A DNA stretch of 64,000 nucleotides from Dechloromonas sp. TW-R-39-2 (GTDB lineage: Bacteria; Pseudomonadota; Gammaproteobacteria; Burkholderiales; Rhodocyclaceae), in contig NZ_CP045202.1 in assembly GCF_016864195.1 (NCBI RefSeq), forward strand, positions 248,001 through 312,000, written 5' to 3'. The translations under genes and the position numbers were made by a program. This document shows positions 50,773 through 59,836 of this stretch, piece by piece (within the stretch, counting starts at the first letter, position 1; every line of letters starts with the position of its first letter). The notes below the pieces were generated by a model. The model ran no database searches. It saw only the letters and a list, made by a program, of their open reading frames with translations, and was not told where the DNA came from.

Positions 50773-52011
50773 GTGCAGATCTACATCGTCGGCGGTGCTG
50801 TCCGCGACGAATTGCTCGGGCGGGCCAATGCCGACCGCGACTATGTCGTCGTCGGCGCCACCCCGGAAACCATGCAGGCTCATGGTTTCCGTCCGGTCGG
50901 CAAGGATTTCCCGGTGTTCCTCCATCCCAAAACGCAGGAGGAGTACGCACTGGCCCGCACCGAACGCAAGTCCGGTCACGGTTACCATGGCTTCACCTTC
51001 CACGCAGCAGCCGATGTCACGCTAGAAGAAGATCTCGCCCGGCGTGATCTGACGATCAATGCGATGGCCAAGGGCGACGATGGCCAGTTGGTCGACCCTT
51101 TTCACGGTCAACGCGATCTGGCGGCCAAAATCCTGCGCCATGTCGGTCCGGCTTTTGCGGAAGATCCGGTACGCATCCTGCGCATCGCTCGTTTCGCTGC
51201 TCGTTTCAGCGACTTTAGTGTTGCCCCGGAAACAATGGCGCTAATGCGGCAGATGGTCGATTGCGGTGAGGTCGATCACCTCGTTGCCGAACGTGTCTGG
51301 CAGGAAGTCGCCAAGGGCTTGATGGAAGACAAGCCCTCACGCATGTTCGAAGTGCTGCGCGAGTGTGGTGCGCTGCTGCGCTTGATGCCAGAGCTCGACA
51401 AACTGTTCGGCGTCCCGCAGCGCCCGGATTACCACCCGGAGGTCGATACCGGCATACACACGCTGATGGTCATCGACCAATCGGCCCGGCGCGGTTTCGG
51501 GCTGGCCGTACGCTACGCAGCGCTGACCCACGATCTCGGCAAGGGCGAAACGCCGGCCGACATCCTGCCACGCCATATCGGTCACGAAGAACGCAGCGTT
51601 CGCCTCGCCGAACAGATGGGCAGCCGTCTCAAAGTACCGAACGACTGCCGTGACCTGGCTTTCCTGATGGCTCGCTACCACGGCAATGTGCATCGTTCTG
51701 CCGATCTGAAGGCCAGCACCATCGTCACGCTTTTCGAGAAAACCGACGCGCTGCGTCGCCCGGAGCGTTTCAAGCAATTGCTCGATACCTGCCTGTGTGA
51801 CTACACCGGCCGGCTGGGTTGGGAAGAACGGCCTTACCACAGCCCGCAACGGCTGCTGGATGCCCTTGCTGCGGTCAACCGCGTCGAAGCCGGGAAAATC
51901 GCAGCCGCCTGCAGCGACAAGGGCAACATTCCCGAGCGCATTCATCAGGCCCGGGTCAAGGCCGTCCAGGCGCTCTCAGATGATGCGGGAAACCAGCCAG
52001 AGCAGCAGTGA
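50773..52011 (+). CDS. cca: CCA tRNA nucleotidyltransferase, multifunctional
   Basis: Protein of 412 residues from a GTG start at 50773, which gives the family N-terminus 'IYIVGGAVRDELLG'; a longer frame upstream is not homologous. The nucleotidyltransferase motif 'DRDYVVVG' and arginine-rich 'RRDLTINAMA' are followed by an HD domain with 'ALTHDLGKG'. It adds or repairs CCA on tRNAs. Its 3' end overlaps the convergent DUF2905 gene by 36 bp. Confidence 0.94.
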   Translation: MQIYIVGGAVRDELLGRANADRDYVVVGATPETMQAHGFRPVGKDFPVFLHPKTQEEYALARTERKSGHGYHGFTFHAAADVTLEEDLARRDLTINAMAKGDDGQLVDPFHGQRDLAAKILRHVGPAFAEDPVRILRIARFAARFSDFSVAPETMALMRQMVDCGEVDHLVAERVWQEVAKGLMEDKPSRMFEVLRECGALLRLMPELDKLFGVPQRPDYHPEVDTGIHTLMVIDQSARRGFGLAVRYAALTHDLGKGETPADILPRHIGHEERSVRLAEQMGSRLKVPNDCRDLAFLMARYHGNVHRSADLKASTIVTLFEKTDALRRPERFKQLLDTCLCDYTGRLGWEERPYHSPQRLLDALAAVNRVEAGKIAAACSDKGNIPERIHQARVKAVQALSDDAGNQPEQQ

Positions 52012-52173
52012 GAAAATCAGGGTCGAGGCAAACGGAAAAGCGTAAGTCCGGCCCCGAAAGCGAAAGGCCGTATCACCCGGCAGCTTGCCGAAGCGAATAA
52101 AGCGCGCCAGATGCGGGCTGATGATGCCCAGCAGAAAAATCGCGATGACCAGCGTCAAGATCCATTTCAACAT
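51976..52173 (-). CDS. DUF2905 small membrane protein
   Basis: Protein of 65 residues with two membrane helices around the conserved 'GKLPGDTAFRFRGRTYAFPF' loop, which identifies DUF2905. Start at 52173 is chosen to match the family length. Function unknown. Confidence 0.8.
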   Translation of the reverse strand: MLKWILTLVIAIFLLGIISPHLARFIRFGKLPGDTAFRFRGRTYAFPFASTLIFSLLLWLVSRII

Positions 52174-52232
52174 TTTGCCTTGCACAGCAGGGTGAAAGTC
52201 GCATTTAATCACGCTTCACCCGACGGATTCCC

Positions 52233-53039
52233 ATGCTTAAAAATCAAATTGTTGAAGGGCTGGAAGTTTTTTCCTGCCTGCCTGCCAAGAAAACAAAACG
52301 TCCGCCCGTGCTCTTCGTGCACGGCGCTTTTGCCGGTGGCTGGATGTGGACCGAAACCTTCATGCCCTTTCTCGCCAAGGCCGGCTATCCCTGTTACGCC
52401 GTGTCGCTGCGCGGTCACGGTGGCAGCCATGGCCGCGACCAGATCGACTGGCATTCAGTCACCGACTACGTCGACGACATCGGTACGGTGGTCGACTGGC
52501 TAGGCGAAACACCAGTCTTGGTGGGACATTCGATGGGTGGCTTCATCGTCCAGAAATACCTTGAACGTCATCCGGTACCGGGCGCCGCACTGGTCTGCTC
52601 GGTGCCGCCGCAGGGCCTGATTGCCGCACAATTCCACCTGATGTTCCAGAAACCGCAGCTGTTCATGGACATCAACCGGATCATGAGTGGCAATTACCCG
52701 GATACCGAAATCCTGCGCGAAGCCCTGTTTGCCGGCGAAATCGACGAAACCATGCTGGCCGCCTGGCTGGACCGGATGCAGCCGGAATCGCACCGTGCGC
52801 TGTGGGACATGTCAATGTTCAACCTGCCCAATCTGCATGCCATGCATCGTCCGCCCATGCTGATCCTGGGAGCCGAACTCGATGTATTGGTTCCCGCCTT
52901 CCTGGTCCAGACCACTGGGCAGACCTATGGATTACCGACACATATTTTCCGCGGCATGGGCCATGCGGTGACCCACGAAAAGGAATGGCCGCTCGTTGCC
53001 GCCGCCTTGCAGGACTGGCTGGCCGAAATCAGGCCTTGA
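52233..53039 (+). CDS. Alpha/beta-fold hydrolase
   Basis: Protein of 268 residues with the nucleophile elbow 'GHSMGG' (Ser about 96), an oxyanion-type 'HGAFAGGW', the acid in 'GAELDVLVP' and the catalytic His in 'GMGHAVTHE'. All triad members are visible. Substrate is unknown. It converges on the YjfB gene with an 11-bp overlap. Confidence 0.88.
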   Translation: MLKNQIVEGLEVFSCLPAKKTKRPPVLFVHGAFAGGWMWTETFMPFLAKAGYPCYAVSLRGHGGSHGRDQIDWHSVTDYVDDIGTVVDWLGETPVLVGHSMGGFIVQKYLERHPVPGAALVCSVPPQGLIAAQFHLMFQKPQLFMDINRIMSGNYPDTEILREALFAGEIDETMLAAWLDRMQPESHRALWDMSMFNLPNLHAMHRPPMLILGAELDVLVPAFLVQTTGQTYGLPTHIFRGMGHAVTHEKEWPLVAAALQDWLAEIRP

Positions 53040-53220
53040 TATCGACGCTGTTACCCAGATTCGGTGGATTGTTCGGCACATCGGGTAGTGCAGCAATCAA
53101 TTGCATGGCACTTTGCGCCTGAATATCCATCGCTTTCTTGAGCGCCAGCGTCCCGACCGCATCTCCGGTCTGGGCTTGTGCGAGGGCAGAAGAAAGACTG
53201 CCGAGTGAGGAAATATCCAT
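53029..53220 (-). CDS. YjfB-family putative motility protein
   Basis: Small protein of 63 residues ('SLSSALAQAQTGDAVGTLAL', 'MDIQAQSAMQLIAALP') that matches the YjfB family, found with motility genes in Bacillus and many proteobacteria. No function is proved. Start at 53220 matches the family length and follows a GGAGCAAGAG sequence; a longer frame to 53295 has an unlike extension. Confidence 0.7.
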   Translation of the reverse strand: MDISSLGSLSSALAQAQTGDAVGTLALKKAMDIQAQSAMQLIAALPDVPNNPPNLGNSVDIKA

Positions 53221-53283
53221 GTAGCTCTTGCTCCAGTCCGGAGAAAATACTACTTTAGTACAGTTACAAAACCTGTCAACGCA

Positions 53284-54246
53284 ATGAGCCAGCACGACGC
53301 ACCTGACACCTCTTCTGCCATTCTTCGGGCCATCCAGGCCAAGCGGGATCGCAGCACGGAGCGCACCACCGATATCGCCGCATTTGAATCGTCATTGCTC
53401 GCCGATATTGCGACATTTGATCTTGATGCAGCCGAGAAACGCGCCCAACAGGAGCATGTCGCTGCATCGAGAGCCGGGATGAGTGATCCGCAACTGGTTT
53501 TCCCTGCGCTTGCCCCAAACCGCACCAGTGCCTCCTCCACAACGGCCAAGCCGCAAGCAAAATCGGCCGATCTGGCAGCGTTGACCGTGGAAAAACGGGG
53601 TGGCCTGCTTGACCAGCTACGTCAGCAGGCAGATGTTCGCCAGCGTGAACTGCATTCCGCCCTGGCCCAGCGCACGTCCTCGAACGTCGCCATCGACCAG
53701 GCACTGAACTATCTGTTTTTCTATCTGCACGACTTTGTCCAGCAACTCAACGTCGTCAAACCGGAAATCCCGCGCGAATACGTTCTGCTGGATACGATCA
53801 AGCTCAACCGGCTCAACTGGCAGGAAGGTTTTTCGGATTACCGCAAGCAATCGCAGGGTGACGGCGCCCTGATCGAACTGGTGACTTTTTCATACTCGCT
53901 GAGCAGCCCTGGTACGATCATCGTCGAACGCGAGGGACTGGCGATCGAGCGTTTCCGTACACAACTCTTCGACTTTGGCCTGCAATTCACCTGCAAGGAA
54001 TTCCGCAACCAGCGCCGCTTCGTCGAACGCGCAGAATTCGAAATCCAGCCTCAAATCAGTGTCAATGCACGCTGGAAAGCTGATTTCGACAAAGGCGTCC
54101 TGATGCTCGAAACACGCAATCTGGAACGCTTGGGCAGCGCCATGTTCACGATCTCGCCATTGCAGCTCGATGATGCGCTACTCGATGAATTCGGCCGACT
54201 GATTCTTGGCCAGCCGAATCAATTCCGCGAGCTGGCCAGACGCTGA
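53284..54246 (+). CDS. Conserved hypothetical protein, 320 residues
   Basis: No signal peptide or membrane helix. Residues 1-120 are charged, Ala/Gln-rich and likely helical or disordered; residues about 130-320 look like a compact alpha/beta domain with 'LNYLFFYLHDFVQQLNVVKP' and 'LFDFGLQFTCKEF'. I do not recognise the family. It lies 3 bp from the convergent methyltransferase stop and starts 63 bp from the divergent YjfB start, with a possible promoter (TACTTTAGTACAG) between them. Confidence 0.65.
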   Translation: MSQHDAPDTSSAILRAIQAKRDRSTERTTDIAAFESSLLADIATFDLDAAEKRAQQEHVAASRAGMSDPQLVFPALAPNRTSASSTTAKPQAKSADLAALTVEKRGGLLDQLRQQADVRQRELHSALAQRTSSNVAIDQALNYLFFYLHDFVQQLNVVKPEIPREYVLLDTIKLNRLNWQEGFSDYRKQSQGDGALIELVTFSYSLSSPGTIIVEREGLAIERFRTQLFDFGLQFTCKEFRNQRRFVERAEFEIQPQISVNARWKADFDKGVLMLETRNLERLGSAMFTISPLQLDDALLDEFGRLILGQPNQFRELARR

Positions 54247-54249
54247 AGA

Positions 54250-55410
54250 TCAGAGACGGTGACTCTGGTCGCCGCTCTTGAAACCGCACAGGCTGTCTTC
54301 GATATTGCGCCCGATGGCGATCACTTTGAACAGCTCGCCCATCTCGTGCGGCATCAGCAGTTTGTTCACCGCACCGCTCGCCCGGATGTACGTCGGCGTC
54401 GCCTGGGGCAGGGCCGCCAGACAATCGAGAATGCCGCAATTGAGCAAGAACTGGCCCTGGCTGGTATAGCCAAGAAGCTCCAGGCCGGCACCATGGGCGG
54501 CCGCGATAATTGCCGTGAAATCGACGTGGACCGTGACATCCTGCAAACCCGGCAGATAAAACGGATCCGGATGCGCATGGTGCCGGTAGTGGCACATCAA
54601 GGTCCCGCGCCCACGTTGCTGGTGATAAAACTCACGCCTCGGGAACCCGTAGTCGATCAATAGCAATGCACCGCACTGCAAGCGATGCCCCCATTCTGCA
54701 GCCCAGGCGCCCGCCGCCAGACTGATTTCACTTTCGAAGCCCGGCGGCAAATGACATTGCTCGCCAATTTTTTCCGCAGCCGCCAAAAGCGCACCGGTTG
54801 CGGGTCGTTCGATCCACGTGAAACATCCCTCGGGGGAAATACCGACACAGCGTTCGGCGATAGCCTGGTCGCGCCACGCAACGATATCGGCCGGCATGGC
54901 ATCGAGTAATTCGTTAGCCAGAACAACACCTGAAAACTGATCGGGCAGGGCATCCAGCCAGGTCACACGTGAAAGCAGGTGAGGGGCGGCTTGAGCCAGC
55001 GTTTCCTGCTGCCGTTGTCGCAGGTCAGCCGATAAATCGAGAATCAGGTACTGCGTTGGCAGCGCATTGATCTGTTCAAGAGCCAGCAGCAAATCGGCCG
55101 CCAGGCGACCGGAGCCGGCCCCCACTTCGAGAATGACCGGCGCCGACAGTTGCAGGATCTGTGCAACCTGATGCGCCACAACCTGGCCGAAAAGAGGCGT
55201 CATTTCAGGCGAAGTGACAAAATCACCAGCCGCGCCAAACTTGCGGGCCCCCGCGGTGTAATAGCCAAGACCCGGCGCATAGAGAACCAGCTCCATGAAA
55301 CGGCTGAACGAAATTTGTCCGGAACTCCTGGATATTTCGTCTGAAATCAATTGCTTCAAAGCCTCGCTGTGGGCGATAGCATCTGGATCCGGCACTGGAA
55401 GATTCATCAT
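54250..55410 (-). CDS. MidA/NDUFAF7-type SAM-dependent methyltransferase
   Basis: Protein of 386 residues with 'ILEVGAGSGRLAADLLLAL' and the early 'MELVLYAPGLGYYTAGARKFG', both typical of the Methyltransf_28 (MidA, NDUFAF7) family. The mitochondrial relative methylates an arginine of complex I during assembly; the bacterial target is not known. Together with the NDUFA9-like gene at 49794 it gives two complex-I-assembly relatives within 6 kb. Confidence 0.88.
   Translation of the reverse strand: MMNLPVPDPDAIAHSEALKQLISDEISRSSGQISFSRFMELVLYAPGLGYYTAGARKFGAAGDFVTSPEMTPLFGQVVAHQVAQILQLSAPVILEVGAGSGRLAADLLLALEQINALPTQYLILDLSADLRQRQQETLAQAAPHLLSRVTWLDALPDQFSGVVLANELLDAMPADIVAWRDQAIAERCVGISPEGCFTWIERPATGALLAAAEKIGEQCHLPPGFESEISLAAGAWAAEWGHRLQCGALLLIDYGFPRREFYHQQRGRGTLMCHYRHHAHPDPFYLPGLQDVTVHVDFTAIIAAAHGAGLELLGYTSQGQFLLNCGILDCLAALPQATPTYIRASGAVNKLLMPHEMGELFKVIAIGRNIEDSLCGFKSGDQSHRL
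54810..54825. other. parS-like sequence
   Basis: CGATCCACGTGAAACA keeps the whole 3' half of parS and the CACGTG core, with two mismatches in the left arm. It lies inside the MidA-type methyltransferase gene. Confidence 0.35.
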
Positions 55411-55506
55411 GATGTCACTGTTTCAGTCAGATTTAAGCCGCAAAATTACAAAAATCGGCCTTATTTGTGATATTTTTGTCATAAATACACGCCAAAGGGA
55501 AGCGTC

Positions 55507-56649
55507 ATGCACGTCAAACAGATTGTCATTCGGAAAGCAGCCGAATTGAACAGCAAACTCGCTTCTTTATCGCTGGCCGATCCCGATCTGCTGCTTCTTT
55601 TCGGCTCCGTGTCCCACATGGCCGAACCCGGTCTGTCCGATACATTGCGTGCAGCATTCCCCAAAGCCCGACAACTCGGTTGTTCAACGGCCGGAGAAAT
55701 CACTTCTGACGGTGTCGATGATGGAAGCTGCACGATCACCGCCGTCAAATTTGCCAATACACGCATCCTTGCGGCCAGCACGCAGCTTACCGGAATGGCC
55801 GACTCCTTTGGAGCCGGCGAACGTATTGGCCGCCAACTTGCTGCGGTCGACCTGAAGACCGTGCTGATTTTCGGCCCGGGGGTCAATATCAACGGCAGCG
55901 CCCTGGTTGACGGACTGACCAGCATCATCGGCAATACAGTACCGATCACCGGAGGCCTGGCCGGCGATGGCGGTGCATTCAAGCAGACATTCACGCTCGG
56001 CCAGGAAGGCATTTCCGAACATGGCGTCGTCGCCATCGGACTGTGCGGCAACGCCTTGTCCTTCGGTCACGGCTCCTTCGGCGGCTGGGAGCCCTTCGGC
56101 CCGGCCCGCAAGGTCACGCGCTGCGAAGGCAATGTTCTTTACGAACTCGATGGCGAGCCGGCGCTCGACATCTACAAACGCTATCTTGGCGAACACGCCC
56201 AGGGCCTGCCGGCCTCCGGCTTGTTGTTTCCTTTTGCGATGCTCGGCGAGGACCACAACGCCATCGGCCTGATTCGCACCATCCTGGGCATCGATGAAAC
56301 CAGCGGCAGCCTGACCCTTGCTGGAGAAATCAACGTTAACGGCTATCTCAAGCTGATGCATGCCAGTACGGATAAACTGGTCAACGGAGCCGAAGCAGCC
56401 GCCGAAGCAGCCAAATCCTTGCTCGAAGCACCAGGAGAATCACTGGCCATCCTGGTCAGCTGCGTTGGCCGAAAATTGGTCATGGGTACCCGCGTTGATG
56501 AGGAAGTCGAAGCCGTCGCCGAGATTTTCGGCAGCAAAGCCATCCTCACCGGGTTTTATTCTTATGGTGAAATCAGCCCATTCACACCGGGCACATCCTG
56601 CAAGCTGCATAATCAGACAATGACCATCACTTACCTCGGAGAAGTCTGA
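55507..56649 (+). CDS. FIST-domain sensory protein
   Basis: Cytoplasmic protein of 380 residues made of FIST_N (about 20-220; 'LGCSTAGEITSDGVDDGSC', 'GNTVPITGGLAGDGG') and FIST_C (about 230-365; 'RTILGIDETSGSLTLAGEIN', 'YSYGEISPF'). FIST proteins are thought to bind small ligands such as amino acids. It lies 11 bp before a large hybrid kinase, which is the probable receiver of its signal. The upstream 96 bp, shared with the divergent methyltransferase gene, are AT-rich and hold the promoter. Confidence 0.9.
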   Translation: MHVKQIVIRKAAELNSKLASLSLADPDLLLLFGSVSHMAEPGLSDTLRAAFPKARQLGCSTAGEITSDGVDDGSCTITAVKFANTRILAASTQLTGMADSFGAGERIGRQLAAVDLKTVLIFGPGVNINGSALVDGLTSIIGNTVPITGGLAGDGGAFKQTFTLGQEGISEHGVVAIGLCGNALSFGHGSFGGWEPFGPARKVTRCEGNVLYELDGEPALDIYKRYLGEHAQGLPASGLLFPFAMLGEDHNAIGLIRTILGIDETSGSLTLAGEINVNGYLKLMHASTDKLVNGAEAAAEAAKSLLEAPGESLAILVSCVGRKLVMGTRVDEEVEAVAEIFGSKAILTGFYSYGEISPFTPGTSCKLHNQTMTITYLGEV

Positions 56650-56660
56650 ACCGACCAGCC

Positions 56661-59600
56661 ATGCAAAAGACCCTTCTTCGCCAGCTCAAACGCAGCATCG
56701 GCGTTGCCGATGAGACGGAGCTCGCTCGTTTGCTGGCCACCCTGCAGGCGGCAGCTGAAACGGCTGATCCGGCGATGCAGGGGCTGCTGGCCGGATTTGG
56801 GGATCTGCTTGAGCGTGTCGGCAACTGCTACGATCAATACGAGCGTGACCTTGAGTTACGCACGCGCAGCCTGGAGATTTCATCAGGCGAACTGTCGGCA
56901 ACCAACGATAAGCTGCGTAACGAACTGGCCGGACGTGAAAGCGCGCTCAAGTCCCTGCGTGCGGTCGCCCGGGATCTGCTGCCGCAAAGTGATCCGCTTG
57001 AAAACGAGCAGGCGCTGGCCGATGACGACATCGCTGTACTGTCGCAAAAAATCGGGGAACTTGTCGCAGAAAGCGAGCAAGGTCGCCGCCAGCTGGCCGA
57101 CCAGAAATTTGCCCTCGACCAGCACGCCATTGTCAGCATCACTGATGCCAATGGGACCATCCTTTACGCCAATGACCGGTTTTGTGCGATCAGCGGCTAT
57201 ACCCATGAAGAACTGATCGGACAGAGCCATCGCATCGTCAATTCAGGGACGCATCCGGCATCACTGTTCCGCGACATGTGGGGCACGATCACTCTGGGCC
57301 AGGTGTGGCATGGCGAAATGTGCAATCGGGCCCGGAACGGCAACCTTTACTGGGTCAATGCCACCATCGTTCCCTTGCTCGATGAAGCCGGGCAGCCGGA
57401 ACAATATATCGGCATCCGGACCGAAATCACCGACCGGAAATTGATGGAAAGCCAGTTGTCAGAACAACTGCACCTGGTCGAGGAGTTGATCGAAGCTATC
57501 CCCTTGCCGGTCTACATGAAAGATACCGCCGGACGATACATGCGGCTCAACCGTGCCTTCGAGCTGATGTTCAATGTCAGACGCGAGGATTTCATCGGGC
57601 GCACGCTGTTCGACATCCTCTCGCCGGAAGATGCCCGTATCCATGCCGAGAAGGATGCCGAACTCTTTGCCGTCAAAGGCACCCAGATTTATGAAGCGTC
57701 GGTGCACAACCAGGATGGCCTGCGCTTTGACACGATTTATCGCAAAGCTTCGCTCAACCGGCAGGATGGCAGTCCTTACGGTTTGCTCGGCACGATTATC
57801 GACATTACCGAGCGCAAACAGGCCGAAGCCGCCAGCCTGCTCGCCAAGGAAGCGGCCGAAGCGGCCAGCCGGGCAAAGAGCGATTTTCTGGCCAATATGA
57901 GTCATGAAATCCGTACGCCGATGAACGGCATCATCGGCATGACGGATTTAGCCCTGGATACGGCGTTGACCGAGGAACAGCGCGAATTCCTGAGCATCGT
58001 CAAATCATCGTCCGAAGCCTTGCTGACGATCATCAACGATATCCTCGATTTTTCAAAAATCGAAGCCGGCAAACTGCTGGTCGAGCATATTTCCTTCGAT
58101 CTCCATCGCGTCATTGCCGATACCTTGAAGACGCTGGCCCTGCGCGCCCATGAGAAAAACATTGAGCTGGTTTGCGAGATCCAGCACGATGTTCCGCGCC
58201 AGGTCATCGGTGACCCCAGCCGGATTCGTCAGGTTCTGCTCAATCTCATCGGCAACGCGATCAAGTTCACCGAAAAAGGCGAAATTGCCCTCAAAACCTC
58301 GTTGACCGCAAAACTCGACCAGCAGGCCACGATCCAGTTTTCCGTTCGCGACACCGGCATCGGCATCAGCCAGGACAAACAACTGCTGATCTTCGACGCC
58401 TTCTCGCAGGAAGACACCTCGACAACACGCAAATACGGCGGTACTGGCCTCGGCCTGTCGATCTCGCGTCGCCTTGTCGAACTGATGGGCGGAGAAATGG
58501 GCTTGATCAGCGAGCCGGGCAAGGGCAGTACCTTCCATTTCGCCATACCGCTGGAGATCGATGCTCAACCGGCCCCCATGCCCGCCTGCCAGATCGATCT
58601 GTGCGGACGACGGATGCTGATCGTCGATGACAATGCAACGAACCGTCGCGTCCTGTGCGGCATGCTTGCCGCCTGGAATGTGATTACCGAAGACGTCGAT
58701 TCAGGCGCCGCAGCCCTGATTCTGATGCGCAATGACACCCGCGGCTTCGACTGCATCATCCTTGATGCCCACATGCCGGAGATGGATGGCTATGCACTGG
58801 CCAGTTCTCTGCGCAGCGAACATGTCGATTTGCCTCCGATGCTGATGCTCTCATCCGGTGCCATGCGCGGCGATGGCCAACGCTGCCAGGAGGCCGGCAT
58901 CGCCGGCTTCTTCTCGAAGCCGATTGCCTCGGAAGAACTGCTTGCCGCACTCTGTCGGGTTTTCGACAATGCAAGCCGCGAACCATCGACACCGCCAACC
59001 CAATTGGTCACACGCCATGCGCTGCGCGAATTACAACGTACGCTGGATATTCTGCTGGTCGAAGATCATCCGACCAATCAGAAACTGGCGCTCGGCCTGC
59101 TCGAAAAATGGGGGCATCGGACCACCCTGGCCAACCACGGCCAGGAAGCACTGGATATTCTCGATCACCAATCGTTCGACCTGATCCTGATGGATATGCA
59201 GATGCCCGTCATGGGCGGGCTGGATGCAACACGGCAGTTCCGTGAGCGCGAGGCTATCAAACAACAAAAGCGCACACCGATCATTGCCATGACGGCGGCA
59301 GCAATGCAGGGCGACAAGGAAGCCTGCCTCCGGGCAGGCATGGATGACTACATCTCGAAGCCGATCAAGACCAAGGAACTGCTTGAGAAACTACTCGATT
59401 TCGGGGCTCGGATCGATCCACCAGACGAAGAACCCTGTGCCTTCGACTACGCCGCTGCGCTACGCAGTGCAGACCGTGAGACTGTCGAAATCATTGCCGA
59501 CGTTTTTCTCGACACCTGGGAGCGCGATTTCGCTCGCATGCGTGATGCGCTAACCGACAACGATGCTGCAACGCTCGAACGACTGGCCCACAGCTTTCGG

Positions 59601-59774
59601 GGATCGCTCGCCTGTTTTGCAGCAGAACCTGCCGTACGGGTCGCCAGTGGCCTTGAAGTACGAGCCAGAAATGATCAACTCGATGGTATTGCACGAGAAA
59701 TCGATTCGCTGGAAACAGAAATTCGTGCGATCTCACGTCATCTAGTCGCCATCAGCAAGCACCCGGCAAGGTAA
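56661..59774 (+). CDS. Hybrid histidine kinase: PAS-PAS-HisKA-HATPase-REC-REC-Hpt
   Basis: Soluble kinase of 1037 residues. An N-terminal helical region (about 1-150) is followed by PAS domains (about 150-265 and 275-390), HisKA with His415 in '[11 protein letters not shown]', a HATPase with 'DTGIGIS' and 'GGTGLGLS', two receivers (Asp702 in 'ILDAHMPEMDG', Asp845 in 'LMDMQMPVMGG') and a C-terminal Hpt with His977 in 'LAHSFRGSLA'. All phosphorelay residues are present. No membrane helix, so input is cytoplasmic, most likely through the FIST protein upstream. The final regulator is not encoded nearby. Confidence 0.93.
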   Translation: MQKTLLRQLKRSIGVADETELARLLATLQAAAETADPAMQGLLAGFGDLLERVGNCYDQYERDLELRTRSLEISSGELSATNDKLRNELAGRESALKSLRAVARDLLPQSDPLENEQALADDDIAVLSQKIGELVAESEQGRRQLADQKFALDQHAIVSITDANGTILYANDRFCAISGYTHEELIGQSHRIVNSGTHPASLFRDMWGTITLGQVWHGEMCNRARNGNLYWVNATIVPLLDEAGQPEQYIGIRTEITDRKLMESQLSEQLHLVEELIEAIPLPVYMKDTAGRYMRLNRAFELMFNVRREDFIGRTLFDILSPEDARIHAEKDAELFAVKGTQIYEASVHNQDGLRFDTIYRKASLNRQDGSPYGLLGTIIDITERKQAEAASLLAKEAAEAASRAKSDFLANMSHEIRTPMNGIIGMTDLALDTALTEEQREFLSIVKSSSEALLTIINDILDFSKIEAGKLLVEHISFDLHRVIADTLKTLALRAHEKNIELVCEIQHDVPRQVIGDPSRIRQVLLNLIGNAIKFTEKGEIALKTSLTAKLDQQATIQFSVRDTGIGISQDKQLLIFDAFSQEDTSTTRKYGGTGLGLSISRRLVELMGGEMGLISEPGKGSTFHFAIPLEIDAQPAPMPACQIDLCGRRMLIVDDNATNRRVLCGMLAAWNVITEDVDSGAAALILMRNDTRGFDCIILDAHMPEMDGYALASSLRSEHVDLPPMLMLSSGAMRGDGQRCQEAGIAGFFSKPIASEELLAALCRVFDNASREPSTPPTQLVTRHALRELQRTLDILLVEDHPTNQKLALGLLEKWGHRTTLANHGQEALDILDHQSFDLILMDMQMPVMGGLDATRQFREREAIKQQKRTPIIAMTAAAMQGDKEACLRAGMDDYISKPIKTKELLEKLLDFGARIDPPDEEPCAFDYAAALRSADRETVEIIADVFLDTWERDFARMRDALTDNDAATLERLAHSFRGSLACFAAEPAVRVASGLEVRARNDQLDGIAREIDSLETEIRAISRHLVAISKHPAR

Positions 59775-59790
59775 ACTCGCCCCTTTTTCA

Positions 59791-59800
59791 CGGTCGACCG
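59791..59800. repeat. CGGTCGACCG palindrome after the hybrid kinase
   Basis: A 10-bp perfect palindrome lies 17 bp after the kinase stop, in the context CACGGTCGACCGC found identically at 34852-34864. It may mark a transcript end or be a protein site. Confidence 0.45.
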
Positions 59801-59836
59801 CAGTCTTTTGTCTGATTTCCGGCAAGCAGACGGCAA

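Noticed and set aside
55440..55506. CRP-like TGTGA...TCA arrangement before the FIST gene
   Set aside because: Only one half-site is good and the spacing is poor; AT-richness explains the match.
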